Source of the DNA: Alisma plantago-aquatica
Lineage: Eukaryota > Streptophyta > Magnoliopsida > Alismatales > Alismataceae
Length of the DNA stretch: 64,000 nt
Reading direction: 5' to 3'
Assembly: GCA_963693085.1 (NCBI GenBank)
Contig: OY856412.1
Span: 1,058,054,244-1,058,118,243, forward strand
This document shows, in pieces, positions 33,302-45,196 of this stretch. The notes below the pieces were generated by a model. That model saw only the letters and a program-made list of their open reading frames with translations, ran no database searches and was not told the DNA's origin. How positions within the stretch are numbered: the first letter of the stretch is position 1; each line of letters opens with the position of its first letter. The position numbers were made by a program, and so were the translations under genes.

Positions 33302-34432
33302 ATGGCAGAAAGAGGCTTTGATCGTGATGATCAGGCCGAGAGCCATGTTGGTCCTGATCCACTGTACTTGGGTCCAGGTGGTGGTGACCACGTGGATGAA
33401 GCATCCCAGATGTACAGGATGTTTCTGGAGACCAGAGAGAGGTACAAGGCTGATAGGCGAGCTTCTACTTCTACCAGCAGTAAGGATCTGATGCGATCTT
33501 ATGAGCTTGTGAAGAAGCTTGGTGGCACAGAGTTTAGTGGCACTACAGATCCTGCTGAGGCTGATTAGTGGTTGAGACAGATATAGAAGGTCTTTCGCCT
33601 AATGGAGCTTCCAGAAGAGAAGAAGATTAATCACGCAGTTTATCTTCTGACAGGCGATGCAGAGTTATGGTGGCACGGTGTGGAGGATAAGAGGAGAGGT
33701 ACAGAGCTTTCTTGGCAGGATTTCTCTGAAGAGTTTCATCTGAAATTTTATCCACCCACTTTCATTAATGAGAAACCAGGCAGTTACAGAACATTAAGCA
33801 GGGGAACATGTCAGTTACTGAGTACGAAGCGCTTTTCACCCGGTTAGCGAATTTTTGTCCGCAGCTTGTTCCCGACAACATAGAAAGATGCTGAAGGTTT
33901 CAAGAAGGACTGAGGCCAGAGATTCGGCATACAGTTTCTGCTACTAGTAGAAGGAACAGAGAGAACTTTGGTGAGTTTGTTGAGGTTGCTAGACAAGTTG
34001 AAGAATCTGTGAATGCTGACAAGGTGCCTAAGTCTAAGAAGAGATCTGCATATTTCAGTAGAGGACAGTCCAGTAGTGGATATAGAGGTGGAGGTAGAGG
34101 TTTCTTTTCTAAACTCGGGCGTGGCTTTAGCTGTTTCAGTAGACAGAGATCTGAGGATGTTACTTCTTCTAGAAGCAGAGGGAGATACAACCCAGGGAGA
34201 TGGGGCAGTGCCTCTAGTGGACGGTCTTCTGAGTCATCAATGTCAGTGACAGGCCCCCAGAAACAAGAGATGCCACCATGTGACAACTGTGGAAGACCAC
34301 ATACTGGTCAGTGTTGGGGTACAAGTTGTTTTGTCTGCGGACAAGTAGGACACTTCAGAAGGTAATGTCCTCAGCTTCGACAAGCAGCATCACAAGCTTT
34401 CCAGCCTCAGTACCATGATGGTCCGAGTTCTT
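33302..34432 (+). pseudogene. gag: E copy 1 gag
   Basis: The start is ATG 33302 (M-A-E-R-G-F-D), 128 bases after the primer site. The Retrotrans_gag core has L-W-W-H-G-V-E-D and L-K-F-Y-P-P near 33665-33760. A CCHC knuckle C-F-V-C-G-Q-V-G-H-F-R-R begins at 34327 but meets TAA at 34363 just before its last Cys. Stops at 33566 and about 33584, a frameshift near 33775 and a stop near 33890 break it further. Copy 2 has sense codons at the first two stops, so those arose after the copies separated. Gag would form the particle and bind RNA. Confidence 0.88.
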
Positions 34433-35232
34433 ATGTGGCTTCTGGTTCCAGAGGTGGTGGAGTGCCCAGTGGCAGAGGTGGTCAGCGCGGACAGCGTGGT
34501 AGAGGGAGAACTTCAGCACGTTTCTTCTCTTTGACACCTCAGGAAGGTATAATCTCTTCACAAGTCATTACAGGAGAGATGCTTTTGTTTAATAGTATAC
34601 CAGTTTCAGTTTTGATAGATCCAGGTGCTACTCACTCTTTCATACGACGTTATTTAGTTGGTAAACTTAATTTGTTAACTCAAGAGTTGGTAGATGAGTT
34701 AGTGTTGAGGGTTCCACTAGGTGGACCAACAGTTTTGACTGAGTTCTGTCCTGGATGTTTGTTATCTTTTGGAGGTTACACCTTTGCTGCTAATCTCATA
34801 CCCCTGGATGTCAATACTTTTCAAGTCATCTTGGGTATGGAGTGTCTTGAGACATATCGAATGCAACTCGATTGTTGGAAGAAGGAAGCTACCTTTCAAC
34901 AAGGTGAATTTTCTTGTGTTTTTACTGGAGACAGGAATGTTCTGCCTACGTGCATAGTATCAGCTGCTGTAGCTGATAGGATGCTACAGAAAGGATGTGA
35001 AGCGTTCCTTGCTCATGTGGTTGACACTAAAGCAGAGAAGAGCACCGCCAGTGTTTATGATGTGCCTGTGGTTTGTGAGTTTTCTGATGTTTTTCCAGAA
35101 GATTTGCCAGGCTTACCTCCTGTCAGAGACTTTGATTTTGAGATTCAGGTATATCTAGGTAGTCATCCAGTAGCACTGCCATCTTATAGAATGGCACCTG
35201 CAGAGTTGAAGGAACTCAAGGTGCAGCTGTAG
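34433..35232 (+). pseudogene. E copy 1 protease region
   Basis: An open stretch of 265 codons holds V-L-I-D-P-G-A-T-H-S-F-I, the retropepsin active-site loop in the D-P-G-A form usual in Tekay/Del elements. It ends at TAG 35230-35232, where copy 2 has CAG, a C-to-T change. The protease would process gag-pol. This section is intact in its core but cut from the reverse transcriptase. Confidence 0.88.
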
Positions 35233-36288
35233 GAGTTGCTGGATAAGGGTTTCATTAGACCCAGTTCTTCGCCGTGGTGTGCTCCAGTGCTATTTTTTAA
35301 GAAGAAGGATGGTACTATGCGTCTCTGCATAGACTACAGGCAATTGAACAAGATCACTATTAAGAACAAGTATCCTTTGCTGAGAATAGACGATCTGTTT
35401 GATCAGTTGCGTGGAGTGACAATCTTCTCTAAAATAGACTTGAGATCTGGGTATCATCAGCTCAGAGCAAAGGCTTCTGATATTCCCAAAACAGCTTTCA
35501 GAACCAGGTATGGGCATTATGAGTTTCTGGTCATGTCGTTTGGGCTGACCAATGCCCCAACAGCCTTTATGGATATGATGAATCGGATTTTCAAACCGTT
35601 CCTAGATCAGTTTATTATAGTCTTTATAGATGATATTCTGATCTACTCCAGAGATGATGTACAATATGAGCAACATCTGAGAACGACATTGCAGTTGCTG
35701 AGGCAACATCAGCTGTATGCTAAGTTTAGCAAGTGTGAGTTCTGGTTGGCCGAGGTAGCATTTCTTGGAAATGTTATCTCGAGAGATGGAGTTAGCGTTG
35801 ATCCTAAGAAAGTTGATTCTGTGCTTCAGTGGGAACAACCTAAGACTCCTACTGAGATTAGAAGTTTCTTGGGTTTAGCAGGCTATTACAGAAGGTTTAT
35901 ACAGAACTTCAGTGTACTAGCATCACCCTTAACACGCTGGACGAGGAAGAATGCACCGTTTGTTTGGTCTGATAACTGTGAGAAGAGTTTTCAGATCTTG
36001 AAGAGGAAGTTGACTTCAACACCAGTGTTGGTTTTGCCAGAGGCTTACAAAGGTTCTACAGTGTTCTGCGATCCTTCCAAGAGAGGATTAGGCTGTGTGC
36101 TGATGTAGGAAGGCAAAGTTGTGGCATATGCATCTAGACAGCTTAAGAAGAACGAAGAGAACTATCCTACTCATGATCTGGAGTTAGCTGCTATAGTTCA
36201 TGCTCTTAAGACATGGCGTCACTACCTGTATGGTGAGACATGTTAGGTGTTTACGGACCATAAGATCCTGAAGTATATCTTCACTTAG
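35233..36288 (+). pseudogene. E copy 1 reverse transcriptase and RNase H
   Basis: Reverse transcriptase motifs run [32 protein letters not shown] and the catalytic F-I-D-D-I-L-I-Y-S. RNase H follows with V-F-C-D, where the Asp is kept, then [10 protein letters not shown] and F-T-D-H-K. Stops at 36106 (TAG, CAG in copy 2), 36243 (TAG, CAG in copy 2) and 36286 (shared with copy 2) break RNase H. The protein would copy RNA into DNA in the particle. Confidence 0.9.
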
Positions 36289-37668
36289 AAGGATTTGAAT
36301 CTGAGACAGCACAGATGGCTTGAGCTGATTAAAGATTATGAGGTGACAATCGATTACCATCCAGGTAAAGAGAATGTTGTGGCAGATGCCTTGAGTAGGA
36401 AGTCAAGTTCAACAGCTGATGCATTTTCTATGGCATGTTTCAAGAGAGATTTGCTTGTAGATATGCGGAAGTTGAACTTAGACTTGGATGTGTCTGGACA
36501 GAGTGGGTTGATTGCTCAGATGCAGGTCAAACCTACTTTCTATGATCAGATTAAGGAGTTGCAACAGAATGACGAAGAGTTGTGGCAGGTTATGCAGGAT
36601 ATGTCGGAAGGTAAAAGGTCAGAATTCAGGTTTTCTGACGATGGTGTGTTGTATCTTCATGACAGGTTGTGTGTACCTGGGAACAGTGAGCTGAAAGAGA
36701 AAATTCTTGAAGAAGTGCATGCATCTATGTATGCTATGCATCCAGCTAACACAAAAATGTATAGGAATCTCAAGGAGCTGTATTGGTGGTCTGGCATGAA
36801 GAGAGATGTGGCTGAGTACGTGGCTAGATGTGGAGTGTGTCAGCAGGTTAGAGCTGAGCATCAGAAACCTTCTGGTACCTTGCAGTCGCTTCCTATACCT
36901 GAATGGAAATGGGAACACATCACGATGGATTTTGTGGTAGGGTTACCCAGGACGCCTACAGGTTCGGACTCGATATGGGTGATTGTGGATAGACTAACTA
37001 AGTCTGCTCACTTTCTTCCTGTCAAGTCAACCTTTGATGTTCCGAATCTGGCCAAGATATATGTGGACGAGGTAATCAGATTGCACGGTATTCCAGTTTC
37101 CATTATTTCTGACAGAGACCCTAAGTTCACATCCAAGTTTTGGGATCAATTACATCGTGCGTTGGGCACAAGGCTGAGGTTCAGTACAACTTTTCACCCG
37201 CAGACAGATGGTCAATCTGATAGGACCATTCAGACTCTTGAAGACATGCTGAGAGCATGCGTTCTGCAGTTCAGAGGTAACTGGGAAGAACACTTAAGCC
37301 TGATGGAGTTTGCATATAAAAACAGCTACCATTCTAGTCTTGGAATGGCCCCATATGAAGCTCTATATGGCAGGAAGTGTAGATCACCAGTTTGTTGGTA
37401 TGAGGTTGGCGAGAAAGAAATTCTTGGACCTGAGATAGTCGATATAACTACAGAGAAGATATCTATGATCAGGGAGCAGTTGAAAGCTGCTCAGGACAGA
37501 CAGAAAAGTTATACAGAGAGACGACGTCGACCTCTTGAGTTTGAGGTTGGTGACGAGGTTTATCTAAAGGTTTCACCGTGGAAGGGAGTGCTAAGGTTTA
37601 GAAAGAGAGGTAAGTTGACCCCTAGGTATATGGGCCCTATCCTATTGTTGAGAGGATTGGACCTGTAG
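36289..37668 (+). pseudogene. E copy 1 end of RNase H and integrase
   Basis: The 457-codon frame starts in the RNase H tail (I-D-Y-H-P-G-K-E-N-V-V-A-D-A-L-S-R). It goes through the HHCC zinc region (H-A-S-M-Y-A-M-H-P ... C-G-V-C-Q-Q) and the D,D-35-E core (M-D-F-V-V-G-L-P; I-I-S-D-R-D-P). The third acidic position reads G-Q-S-D-R-T where copy 2 has G-Q-S-E-R-T, so the catalytic Glu is Asp. Near 37631 a one-base loss, also present in copy 2, throws the C-terminus out of frame and the frame ends at 37666-37668. Confidence 0.9.
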
Positions 37669-37676
37669 CCTACAGG

Positions 37677-37961
37677 TTGGATTTGCCGTCTGAGTTGGCA
37701 AATCTTCATGATGTGTTTCATGTGTCTATGCTGAAGAAGTGTCATCCCGGTACAGAAAAGATTTTAGATCCAATACCGGCACAGCTTAAGACAGATGTGT
37801 CCTACGTGGAAGGACCAGTGCAGATAGTTGATCACCGAATCAAGAAGCTTAAGAACCGTGAGATACCGTTGGTGAAGGTTTTGTGGAGAAATCATAACCT
37901 TGAAGAAGCTACGTGGGAGCTTGAATCTGAGATGCGTAGCAAGTTTCCTTTTCTCTTTTAG
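37677..37961 (+). pseudogene. E copy 1 integrase C-terminus with chromodomain
   Basis: V-F-H-V-S-M-L-K-K-C-H-P links to a chromodomain with I-P-L-V-K-V-L-W-R-N-H and E-E-A-T-W-E-L-E-S-E-M-R. This version is typical of the Tekay/Del clade, where it is thought to direct insertion to heterochromatin. It is out of frame with the integrase because of the shared one-base loss upstream. Confidence 0.88.
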
Positions 37962-37965
37962 GAAT

Positions 37966-37997
37966 TTCAGGACGAAATTCTTATAAGGGAGGGAGAT
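37966..37997 (+). other. E pre-polypurine block and polypurine tract 1
   Basis: The sequence caggacgaaattcttataag (37968-37987), ending in a GGGAGGGAGA run, precedes LTR 2. It is the Tekay-type replication block seen also in B, C, D and before LTR 3. Confidence 0.85.
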
Positions 37998-40354
37998 TGT
38001 TACGACCCGTGTTGAGCTTACCCTGTAAGTATGCTGTTAAGCATGTGTTTTAGCTGCTTTGCTAAGTTATAAGCTTGCTTTTGTTAATAATGTTTAAAAC
38101 AGATATGATATGTGCGTAGTGTGAATCCTAGCCCTTAAAACGTGTAAGATCTTGCGCTTGAGGCGTTGCCAGAGAAATCGTCTGAAACCGACTTTGGAGT
38201 CAAAAGTTGAAAGTTTTTGGGCATGCAGGGACCTGTTTGTAGTTTTCGAAAGTTCTCGGACTTTACGTTTTGGTCCCTAGGTTTTTCCTTCTTATCCTTT
38301 CTTTTCCCTTTACTCGTTTCACTTTTCAGAAATGAGAGAAACGCAGAGCGTTTCTTCTCTTCTTCGCGTGAGAGGGAAAGAGAGACCTGGGAGAGAAGGG
38401 CAATTCAGAGCCCTAGCTCGGTTCCGGCCAACAACTGCGGCCCCTCCATCTTCTCTTCACCTTTCTTCTTCACCAACTGATCCAGTAGTAACCGGAGCTA
38501 CGCTAGCAGTAGGAGCTACGCTAGCAGTAGCGGCGGCCAGGAGAGGGAAAGGGTGCGAAGAGCAGCCCTAGTTCGTCCTCCTCCTTCCCTACAACTAGTT
38601 CGTGGGTGTGTGCATCAGTTGTAGGTGATTTGCACTGCAAATCTGTGGTTTTGCCCGCCGATTTGAGTGAAATCGACATCAGCAGGTCTATTTAGGTTTT
38701 CAGTCTATGCGCTGTTCGGTCGACTTGTGTGTGATTCGGTCGAGTTTTCTTAGCAGGAATCGAACATCAAGTTGATCGGTCGAGTTGCAAGCTGATCGGT
38801 TGAGTTATGCAGTAATCGGTCGAGTTTCTGAGATGTGAGTGGCAGTTCATTAAGAAATCATTATTTAACTCAATTTAAGTGCTTAATTGCTTCAGTATTA
38901 GTTGGTATAACTCCTAAACAGTGTAGCACATACAATAGAGTATGATAGATTCATTGGAACTTGAAATACGTAATATGATTGATGAAAATGATGGAATTTC
39001 CTGTATTACAGTTGCAATGTATACGTTGAGCATAAAATGGATGTTTAGCATCGAAATTGTATAAGTTGATGCTGAGTCATGTTTAAAGATGACAAATGAT
39101 ATATATGTGTTTTCAAGTGATGTTCAGAATGTGAAATAAGTATGAAATGTGATATCCCTGATTAAGTGATTATATGTTAATCAGTTAATAGACTTAGGTG
39201 CCCTAACACCGTAGAACCCCTTTGAGAGGTCTGCACCTTAGGGGTGAAACTCGTGTCCAACATCAACCAGTTGAGTAATTCTGGTGGCACGAGGGATTGA
39301 TAGACAGTGTCCAACACCAACCGATTGAGTAATTTCGGTGGCACTGGGGAAAAATAATAAATAAAGTAAAGGGTTATCCAACATCAACCGGTTGAGTAAT
39401 TCTGGTGGTAACCCAGTGTTGACTCCCTACGCCTGTGTGCTCAGGTTAGAGGAGGAGTCCAGAGCACTCATGGTGAGTGCAGAGGAGGACAGAGAGCCTG
39501 TGAGTCAGGCCAGAGAGCCTGTGGGTCCTGTAGCAGACCAGGACGGAAAGTCAGACTTAGCATTTCCCGAGTGTGTCGCTAAGTCTTGTACGGTGAGATC
39601 GTAGTTCGCTATAGATCTTTGTATGCAGAGTACACTGCATATGATTAGGGCATAATAATAATATATATATGTAATCATATAGGATCACAGTAAATTTAAT
39701 ATGTTAAGAGATTTGAACTTCTGTGCCAATTCTCTATAACTGTTTATTTGTTTAAAATATCTGTCATCGCATAGAAAAGTGATTATTATCTGTAAATTCT
39801 ACTATGTCATTGAAACTGCCCTGCTTAGTACTGCACTTATGTTTTATTTCAATTTTATATATCTGATGAGTTGTTTAGTGATAGCTAAATGAAATGCTAT
39901 TCACTGAGCGAGTAGGCTCATCCCTCTACTCAAACATTTTTAGGTCAACAACAACAACAGGAATCTGAAGGATCTTTTCATCCTAACGCTTAGTCTGTAG
40001 AAGGTATATGTAGTTAGTTTAGTTAGAGGTCTCTTAGTCCTTTCCCCTCGATCCTTGGAACATGGTGTGGGTGAGAGAGAATGTGTATGTGGAATGTGTA
40101 TAAAGATGTAAATTAACTGTTATGCTTTACTTTATGTCGAGCAATGTAATATTCTGTAGACTATGTTTATATTTCTAGTTAGTTTAATAAGAATGCTTCT
40201 GCAGTTTGTTTAGCTTTAGTTTACAGCATAAATCAGGTTATCATTTTAATGTCTTTAAAATGATTAAAGTTATGAGTGGTTTGGCTTGTGTGTAAATCCC
40301 TCCGTCGTGCCCTAATCTCGTGGGTTGTGGTTAGTGTGAGATCAGGGTGTGACA
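37998..40354 (+). repeat. Element E LTR 2 (middle)
   Basis: This 2357-bp LTR is about 20 bp longer than LTRs 1 and 3, because a short duplication around gagctacgctagcagtag (about 38492-38530) is present only here. The 20-bp-period array and hairpin train are kept. It is both the 3' LTR of copy 1 and the 5' LTR of copy 2. Confidence 0.92.
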
Positions 40355-40358
40355 TTTT

Positions 40359-40370
40359 TGGTATCAGAGC
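40359..40370 (+). other. E primer-binding site 2 (tRNA-iMet)
   Basis: TGGTATCAGAGC follows the middle LTR after four T's, identical to site 1. Confidence 0.92.
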
Positions 40371-40498
40371 ACAGGTTGAGTACATAGTTACTCAGAGTCC
40401 AAGTCAGGGGATGATAAGAGACCAATAGGATTAAGGTTTAGGTGTCTTTCTTCTATCTGTAGTTTTCTAACAGGAAATATTATGTTATATCATTGCAG

Positions 40499-41588
40499 AT
40501 GGTAGAAAGAGGCTTTGATCGTGATGATCAGGCCGAGAGCCATGTTGGTCCTGATCCACTGTACTTGGGTCTAGGTGGTGGTGACCACGTGGATGAAGCA
40601 TCCCGGATGTATAGGATGTTTCTAGAGACCAGAGAGAAGTACAAGGCTGATAGGTGAGCTTCTACTTGTACCAGCAGTAAGGATCTGATGCGATCTTATG
40701 AGCTTGTGAAGAAGCTTGGTGTCACAGAGTTTAGTGGCACTACAGATCCCACTGAGGCTGATGAGTGGTTGAGACAGATAGAGAAGGTCTTTCGCCTGAT
40801 GGAGCTTCCAGAAGAGAAGAAGATTAATCACACGGTTTATCTTCTGATAGGCGATGCAGAGTTGTGGTGGCACGGTGTGGAGGATAAGAGGAGAGGTACA
40901 GAGCTTTCTTGGCAAGATTTCTCTGAAGAGTTTCATCTTAAATTTTATCCACCCACTTTCATTAATGAGAAAACCAGGCAGTTACAGAACTTTAAGTAGG
41001 GGAACATGTCAGTTACTGAGTACGAAGCGCTTTTCACCCGGTTAGCGAATTTCTGTCCGCAGCTTGTTCCCGACAACATAGAAAGATGCAGAACGTTTCA
41101 AGAAGGACTGAGGCCAGAGATTTGGCATACAGTTTCTGCTACTAGTAGAAGGAATAGAGAGAACTTTGGTGAGTTTGTTGAGGCTGCTAGACAGGTTGAA
41201 GAATCTGTGAATGCTGACAAGGTGCCTGAGTCTAAGAAGAGATCTGCAGATTTCAGTAGAGGACAGTCCAGTAGTGGATATAGAGGTGGAGGTAGAGGTT
41301 TCTTTTCTAAACTTGGGCGTGGCTTTAGCTGTTTCAGTAGACAGAGATCTGAGGATGTTACTTCTTCTAGAAGCAGAGGGAGATACAACCCAGGGATATG
41401 GGGCAGTGCCTCTAGTGGACGGTCTTCTGAGTCATCAATGTCAGTGACAGGCCCCCAGAAAACAAGAGATGCCGCCATGTGACAACTGTGGAAGACCACA
41501 TACTGGTCAGTGTTGGGGTACAAGTTGTTTTGTCTGCGGACAAGTAGGACACTTCAGAAGGGAATGTCCTCAGCTTCAACAAGCAGCA
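40499..41588 (+). pseudogene. gag: E copy 2 gag
   Basis: ATG 40499 matches the copy 1 start. A TGA at 40655-40657 replaces the CGA of copy 1, a CpG transition. The capsid core is open at 40688-40998 (E-L-W-W-H-G-V-E-D), then TAG at 40996-40998 replaces CAG. The frame 41006-41482 continues capsid and the Arg/Ser/Gly-rich tail until a one-base A insertion near 41460. The CCHC knuckle C-F-V-C-G-Q-V-G-H-F-R-R-E-C is complete here in the frame starting 41469, unlike copy 1. Confidence 0.88.
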
Positions 41589-43487
41589 TCACAAGCTTTC
41601 CAGCCTCAGTACCATGATGTTCCGAGTTCTTCTGTGGCTTCTGGTTCCAGAGGTGGTGGAGTGCCCAGTGGCAGAGGTGGTCAGCGCGGACAGCATGGTA
41701 GAAGGAGAACTTCAGCACGTTTCTTCTCTTTGACACCTCAGGAAGGTATAATCTCTTCACAAGTCATTACAGGAGAGATGCTTTTGTTTAATAGTATACC
41801 AGTTTCAGTTTTGATAGATCCGGGTGCTACTCACTCTTTCATATGACGTTCTTTAGTTGGTGAACTTAATTTGTTAACTCAAGAGTTGGTAGATGAGTTA
41901 GTGTTGAGGGTTCCACTAGGTGGACCAACAGTTCTGACTGAGTTCTGTCCCGAATGTTTGTTATCTTTTGGAGGTTACACCTTTGCTGCTAATCTCATAC
42001 CCCTAGATGTCAATACTTTTCAAGTCATCTTGGGTATGGAGTGTCTTGAGACATATCGAGTGCAACTCGATTGTTGGAAGAAGGAAGCTACCTTTCAACA
42101 AGGTGAATTTTCTTGTGTTTTTACTGGAGACAGGAAAGTTCTGCCTACGTGCATAGTATCAGCTGCTGTAGCTGATAGGATGCTACAAAAAGGATGTGAA
42201 GCGTTCCTTGCTCATGTGGTTGACACTAAAGCAGAGAAGAGCACCGCCAGTGTTTATGATGTGCCTGTGGTTCATGAGTTTTCTGATGTTTTTCCAGAAG
42301 AGTTGCCAGGCTTACCTCCTGTTAGAGACTTTGATTTTGAGATTCAAATATATCCAGGTAGTCATCCAGTAGCCCTGCCAGCTTATAGAATGTCACCTGC
42401 AGAGTTGAAGGAACTCAAGGTGCAGCTGCAGGAGTTGCTGGATAAGGGTTTCATTAGACCCAGTTCTTCGCCGTGGGGTGCTCCAGTGTTGTTTGTTAAG
42501 AAAAAGGATGGTACTATGCGTTTCTGCATAGACTACAGGAAATTGAACAAGATCACTATTAAGAACAAGTATCCTTTACCGAGAATAGACGATCTATTTG
42601 ATCAGTTGCGTGGAGCGACGATCTTCTCTAAAATAGACTTGAGATCTGGGTATCATCAGCTCAGAGTAAAGGCTTTTGATATTCCCAAAACAGCTTTCAG
42701 AACCAGGTATGGGCATTATGAGTTTCTGGTCATGTCGTTTGGGCTGACCAATGCCCCAACAGCCTTTATGGATATGATGAATCAGATTTTCAAACCGTTC
42801 CTAGATCAGTTTATTGTAGTCTTTATAGATGATATTCTGATCTACTCCAGATATGATGTACAACATGAGCAACATCTGAGAACGATGTTGCAGTTGCTGA
42901 GGCAACATCAGCTGTATGCTAAGTTTAGCAAGTGTGAGTTCTGGTTGGCCGAGGTAGCATTTCTTAGACATGTTATCTCGAGAGATGGAGTTAGCGTTGA
43001 TCCTAAGAAAGTTGATTCTGTGCTTCAGTGGGAACATCCTAAGACTCCTACTGAGATTAGAAGTTTCTTGGGTTTAGCAGGCTATTACAGAAGGTTTATA
43101 CAGAACTTCAGTGTACTAGCATCACCCTTAACACGCTTGACGAGGAAGAATGCACCGTTTGTTTGGTCTGATAACTGTGAGAAGAGTTTTCAAATCTTGA
43201 AGAGGAAGTTGACTTCAGCACCAGTGTTGGTTTTGCCAGAGGCAGACAAAGGTTATACAGTGTTCTGCGATGCTTCCAGGAGAGGATTAGGCTGTGTGCT
43301 GATGCAGGAAGGCAAAGTTGTGGCTTATGCATCTAGACAGATTAAGAAGAACAAAGAGAACTATCCTACTCATGATCTGGAGTTAGCTGCTATAGTTCAT
43401 GCTCTTAAGACATGGCGTCACTACCTGTATGGTGAGACATGTCAGGTGTTTACGGACCATAAGAGCCTGAATTATATCTTCACTTAG
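41589..43487 (+). pseudogene. E copy 2 protease, reverse transcriptase and RNase H
   Basis: Protease D-P-G-A-T-H-S-F-I is followed at once by TGA 41844-41846 (CGA in copy 1). The frame 41871-43487, 538 codons, is the longest in the window. It spans the end of protease, a complete reverse transcriptase ([30 protein letters not shown]) and RNase H ([21 protein letters not shown]). It ends at TAG 43485-43487, at the same codon as in copy 1. No catalytic residue of reverse transcriptase appears lost. Confidence 0.92.
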
Positions 43488-44867
43488 AAGGATTTGAATC
43501 TGAGACATCGCAGATGGCTTGAGCTGATTAAAGATTATGAGGTGACAATCGATTACCATCCTGGTAAAGCGAATGTTGTGGCAGATGCCTTGAGTAGGAA
43601 GTCAAGTTCAACAGCTGATGCATTTTCTATGGCATGTTTCAAGAGAGATTTGCTTATAGATATGCAGAAGTTGAACTTAGACTTGGATGTGTCTGGACAG
43701 AGTGGGTTGATTGCTCAGATGCAGGTCAAACCTACTTTCTATGATCAGATTAAGGAGTTGCAACAGAATGACGAAGAGTTGTGGCAGGTTATGCAGGATA
43801 TTTTGGAAGGTAAAAGGTTAGAATTCAGGTTTTCTGACGATGGTGTGTTGTATCTTCATGATAGGTCGTGTGTACCTGGGAACAGTGAGCTGAAAGAGAA
43901 AATTCTTGAAGAAGCGCATGCTTCTATGTATGCTATGCATCCAGGTAACAAAAAAATGTATAGGAATCTCAAGGAGCTGTATTGGTGGTCTGGCATTAAG
44001 AGAGATGTGGCTGAGTACGTGGCTAGATGTGGAGTGTGTCAGCAGGTTAAAGCTGAGCATCAGAAACCTGCTGGTACCTTGCAGTCGCTTCCTATACCTG
44101 AATGGAAATGGGAACACATCACGATGGATTTTGTGGTAGGGTTACCCAGGACGCCTAGAGGTTCGGACTCGATATGGGTGATTGTGGATAGACTAACTAA
44201 GTCTGCTCACTTTCTTCCTGTCAAGTCAACCTTTGATGTTCCGAAGCTGGCCAAGATATATGTGGACGAGGTAATCAGATTGCACGGTATTCCCGTTTCC
44301 ATTATTTCTGATAGAGACCCTAGGTTCACATCCAGGTTTTGGGATCAATTACATCGTGCGTTGGGCACAAGGCTGAGGTTCAGTACAACTTTTCACCCAT
44401 AGACAGATGGTCAATCTGAGAGGACCATTCAGACTCTTGAAGACATGCTGAGAGCATGCGTTCTGCAGTTCAGAGGTAACTGGGAAGAACACTTAAGCCT
44501 GATGGAGTTTGCATATAACAACATCTACCATTCTAGTCTTAGAATGGCCCCATATGAAGCTCTATATGGCAGGAAGTGTAGATCACCAGTTTGTTGGTAC
44601 GAGGTTGGCGAGAAAGAAATTCTTGGACCTGAGATAGTCGATATAACTACAGAGAAGATATCTGTGATCAGGGAGCAGTTGAAAGCTGCTCAGGACAAAC
44701 AGAAAAGTTATGCAGAGAGACGACGTCGACCTCTTGAGTTTGAGGTTGGTGACAAGGTTTATCTAAAGGTTTCACCGTGGAAGGGAGTGCTAAGGTTTAG
44801 AAAGAGAGGTAAGTTGACCCCTAGGTATATGGGCCATATCCTATTGTTGAGAGGATTGGACGTGTAG
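43488..44867 (+). pseudogene. E copy 2 integrase
   Basis: Frame 43494-44402 holds the RNase H tail, the zinc region and the first two acidic residues of the integrase core (M-D-F-V-V-G-L-P; I-I-S-D-R-D-P). TAG 44400-44402 replaces CAG in H-P-Q-T-D-G-Q. The third acidic residue (G-Q-S-E-R-T) lies just downstream and is intact. The same one-base loss as in copy 1 occurs near 44830, and the frame ends at 44867. Confidence 0.9.
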
Positions 44868-44875
44868 CCTACAGG

Positions 44876-45160
44876 TTGGATTTGCCGTTTGAGTTGGCAA
44901 ATCTTCATGATGTGTTTCATGTGTCTATGCTGAAGAAGTGTCATCCCGGTACAGAAAAGATTTTAGATCCAGTACCGGCACAGCTTAAGACAGATGTGTC
45001 CTACGTGGAAGGACTAGTGCAGATAGTTGATCACCGAATCAAGAAGCTTAAGAACCGTGAGATACCGTTGGTGAAGGTTCTGTGGAGGAATCATAACCTT
45101 GAAGAAGCTACGTGGGAGCTTGAATCTGAGATGCGTAGCAAGTTTCCTTTTCTCTTTTAG
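44876..45160 (+). pseudogene. E copy 2 integrase C-terminus with chromodomain
   Basis: Same chromodomain as copy 1 (L-V-K-V-L-W-R-N-H and E-E-A-T-W-E-L-E-S-E-M-R) with only a few changes, likewise out of frame with the integrase. It ends at TAG, 36 bases before LTR 3. Confidence 0.88.
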
Positions 45161-45196
45161 GAATTTCGGGACAAAATTCTTATAAGGGAGGGAGAT

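Noticed and set aside
37998..40354. Two independent E insertions side by side
   Set aside because: The middle LTR is shared, there is no target duplication at it, and GATAT flanks only the outer ends.
41098..41523. Minus-strand frame of 141 codons, and a similar one at 33900-34286
   Set aside because: Antisense shadows of the Ser/Arg/Gly-rich gag tail in both E copies; no domain and no independent support.
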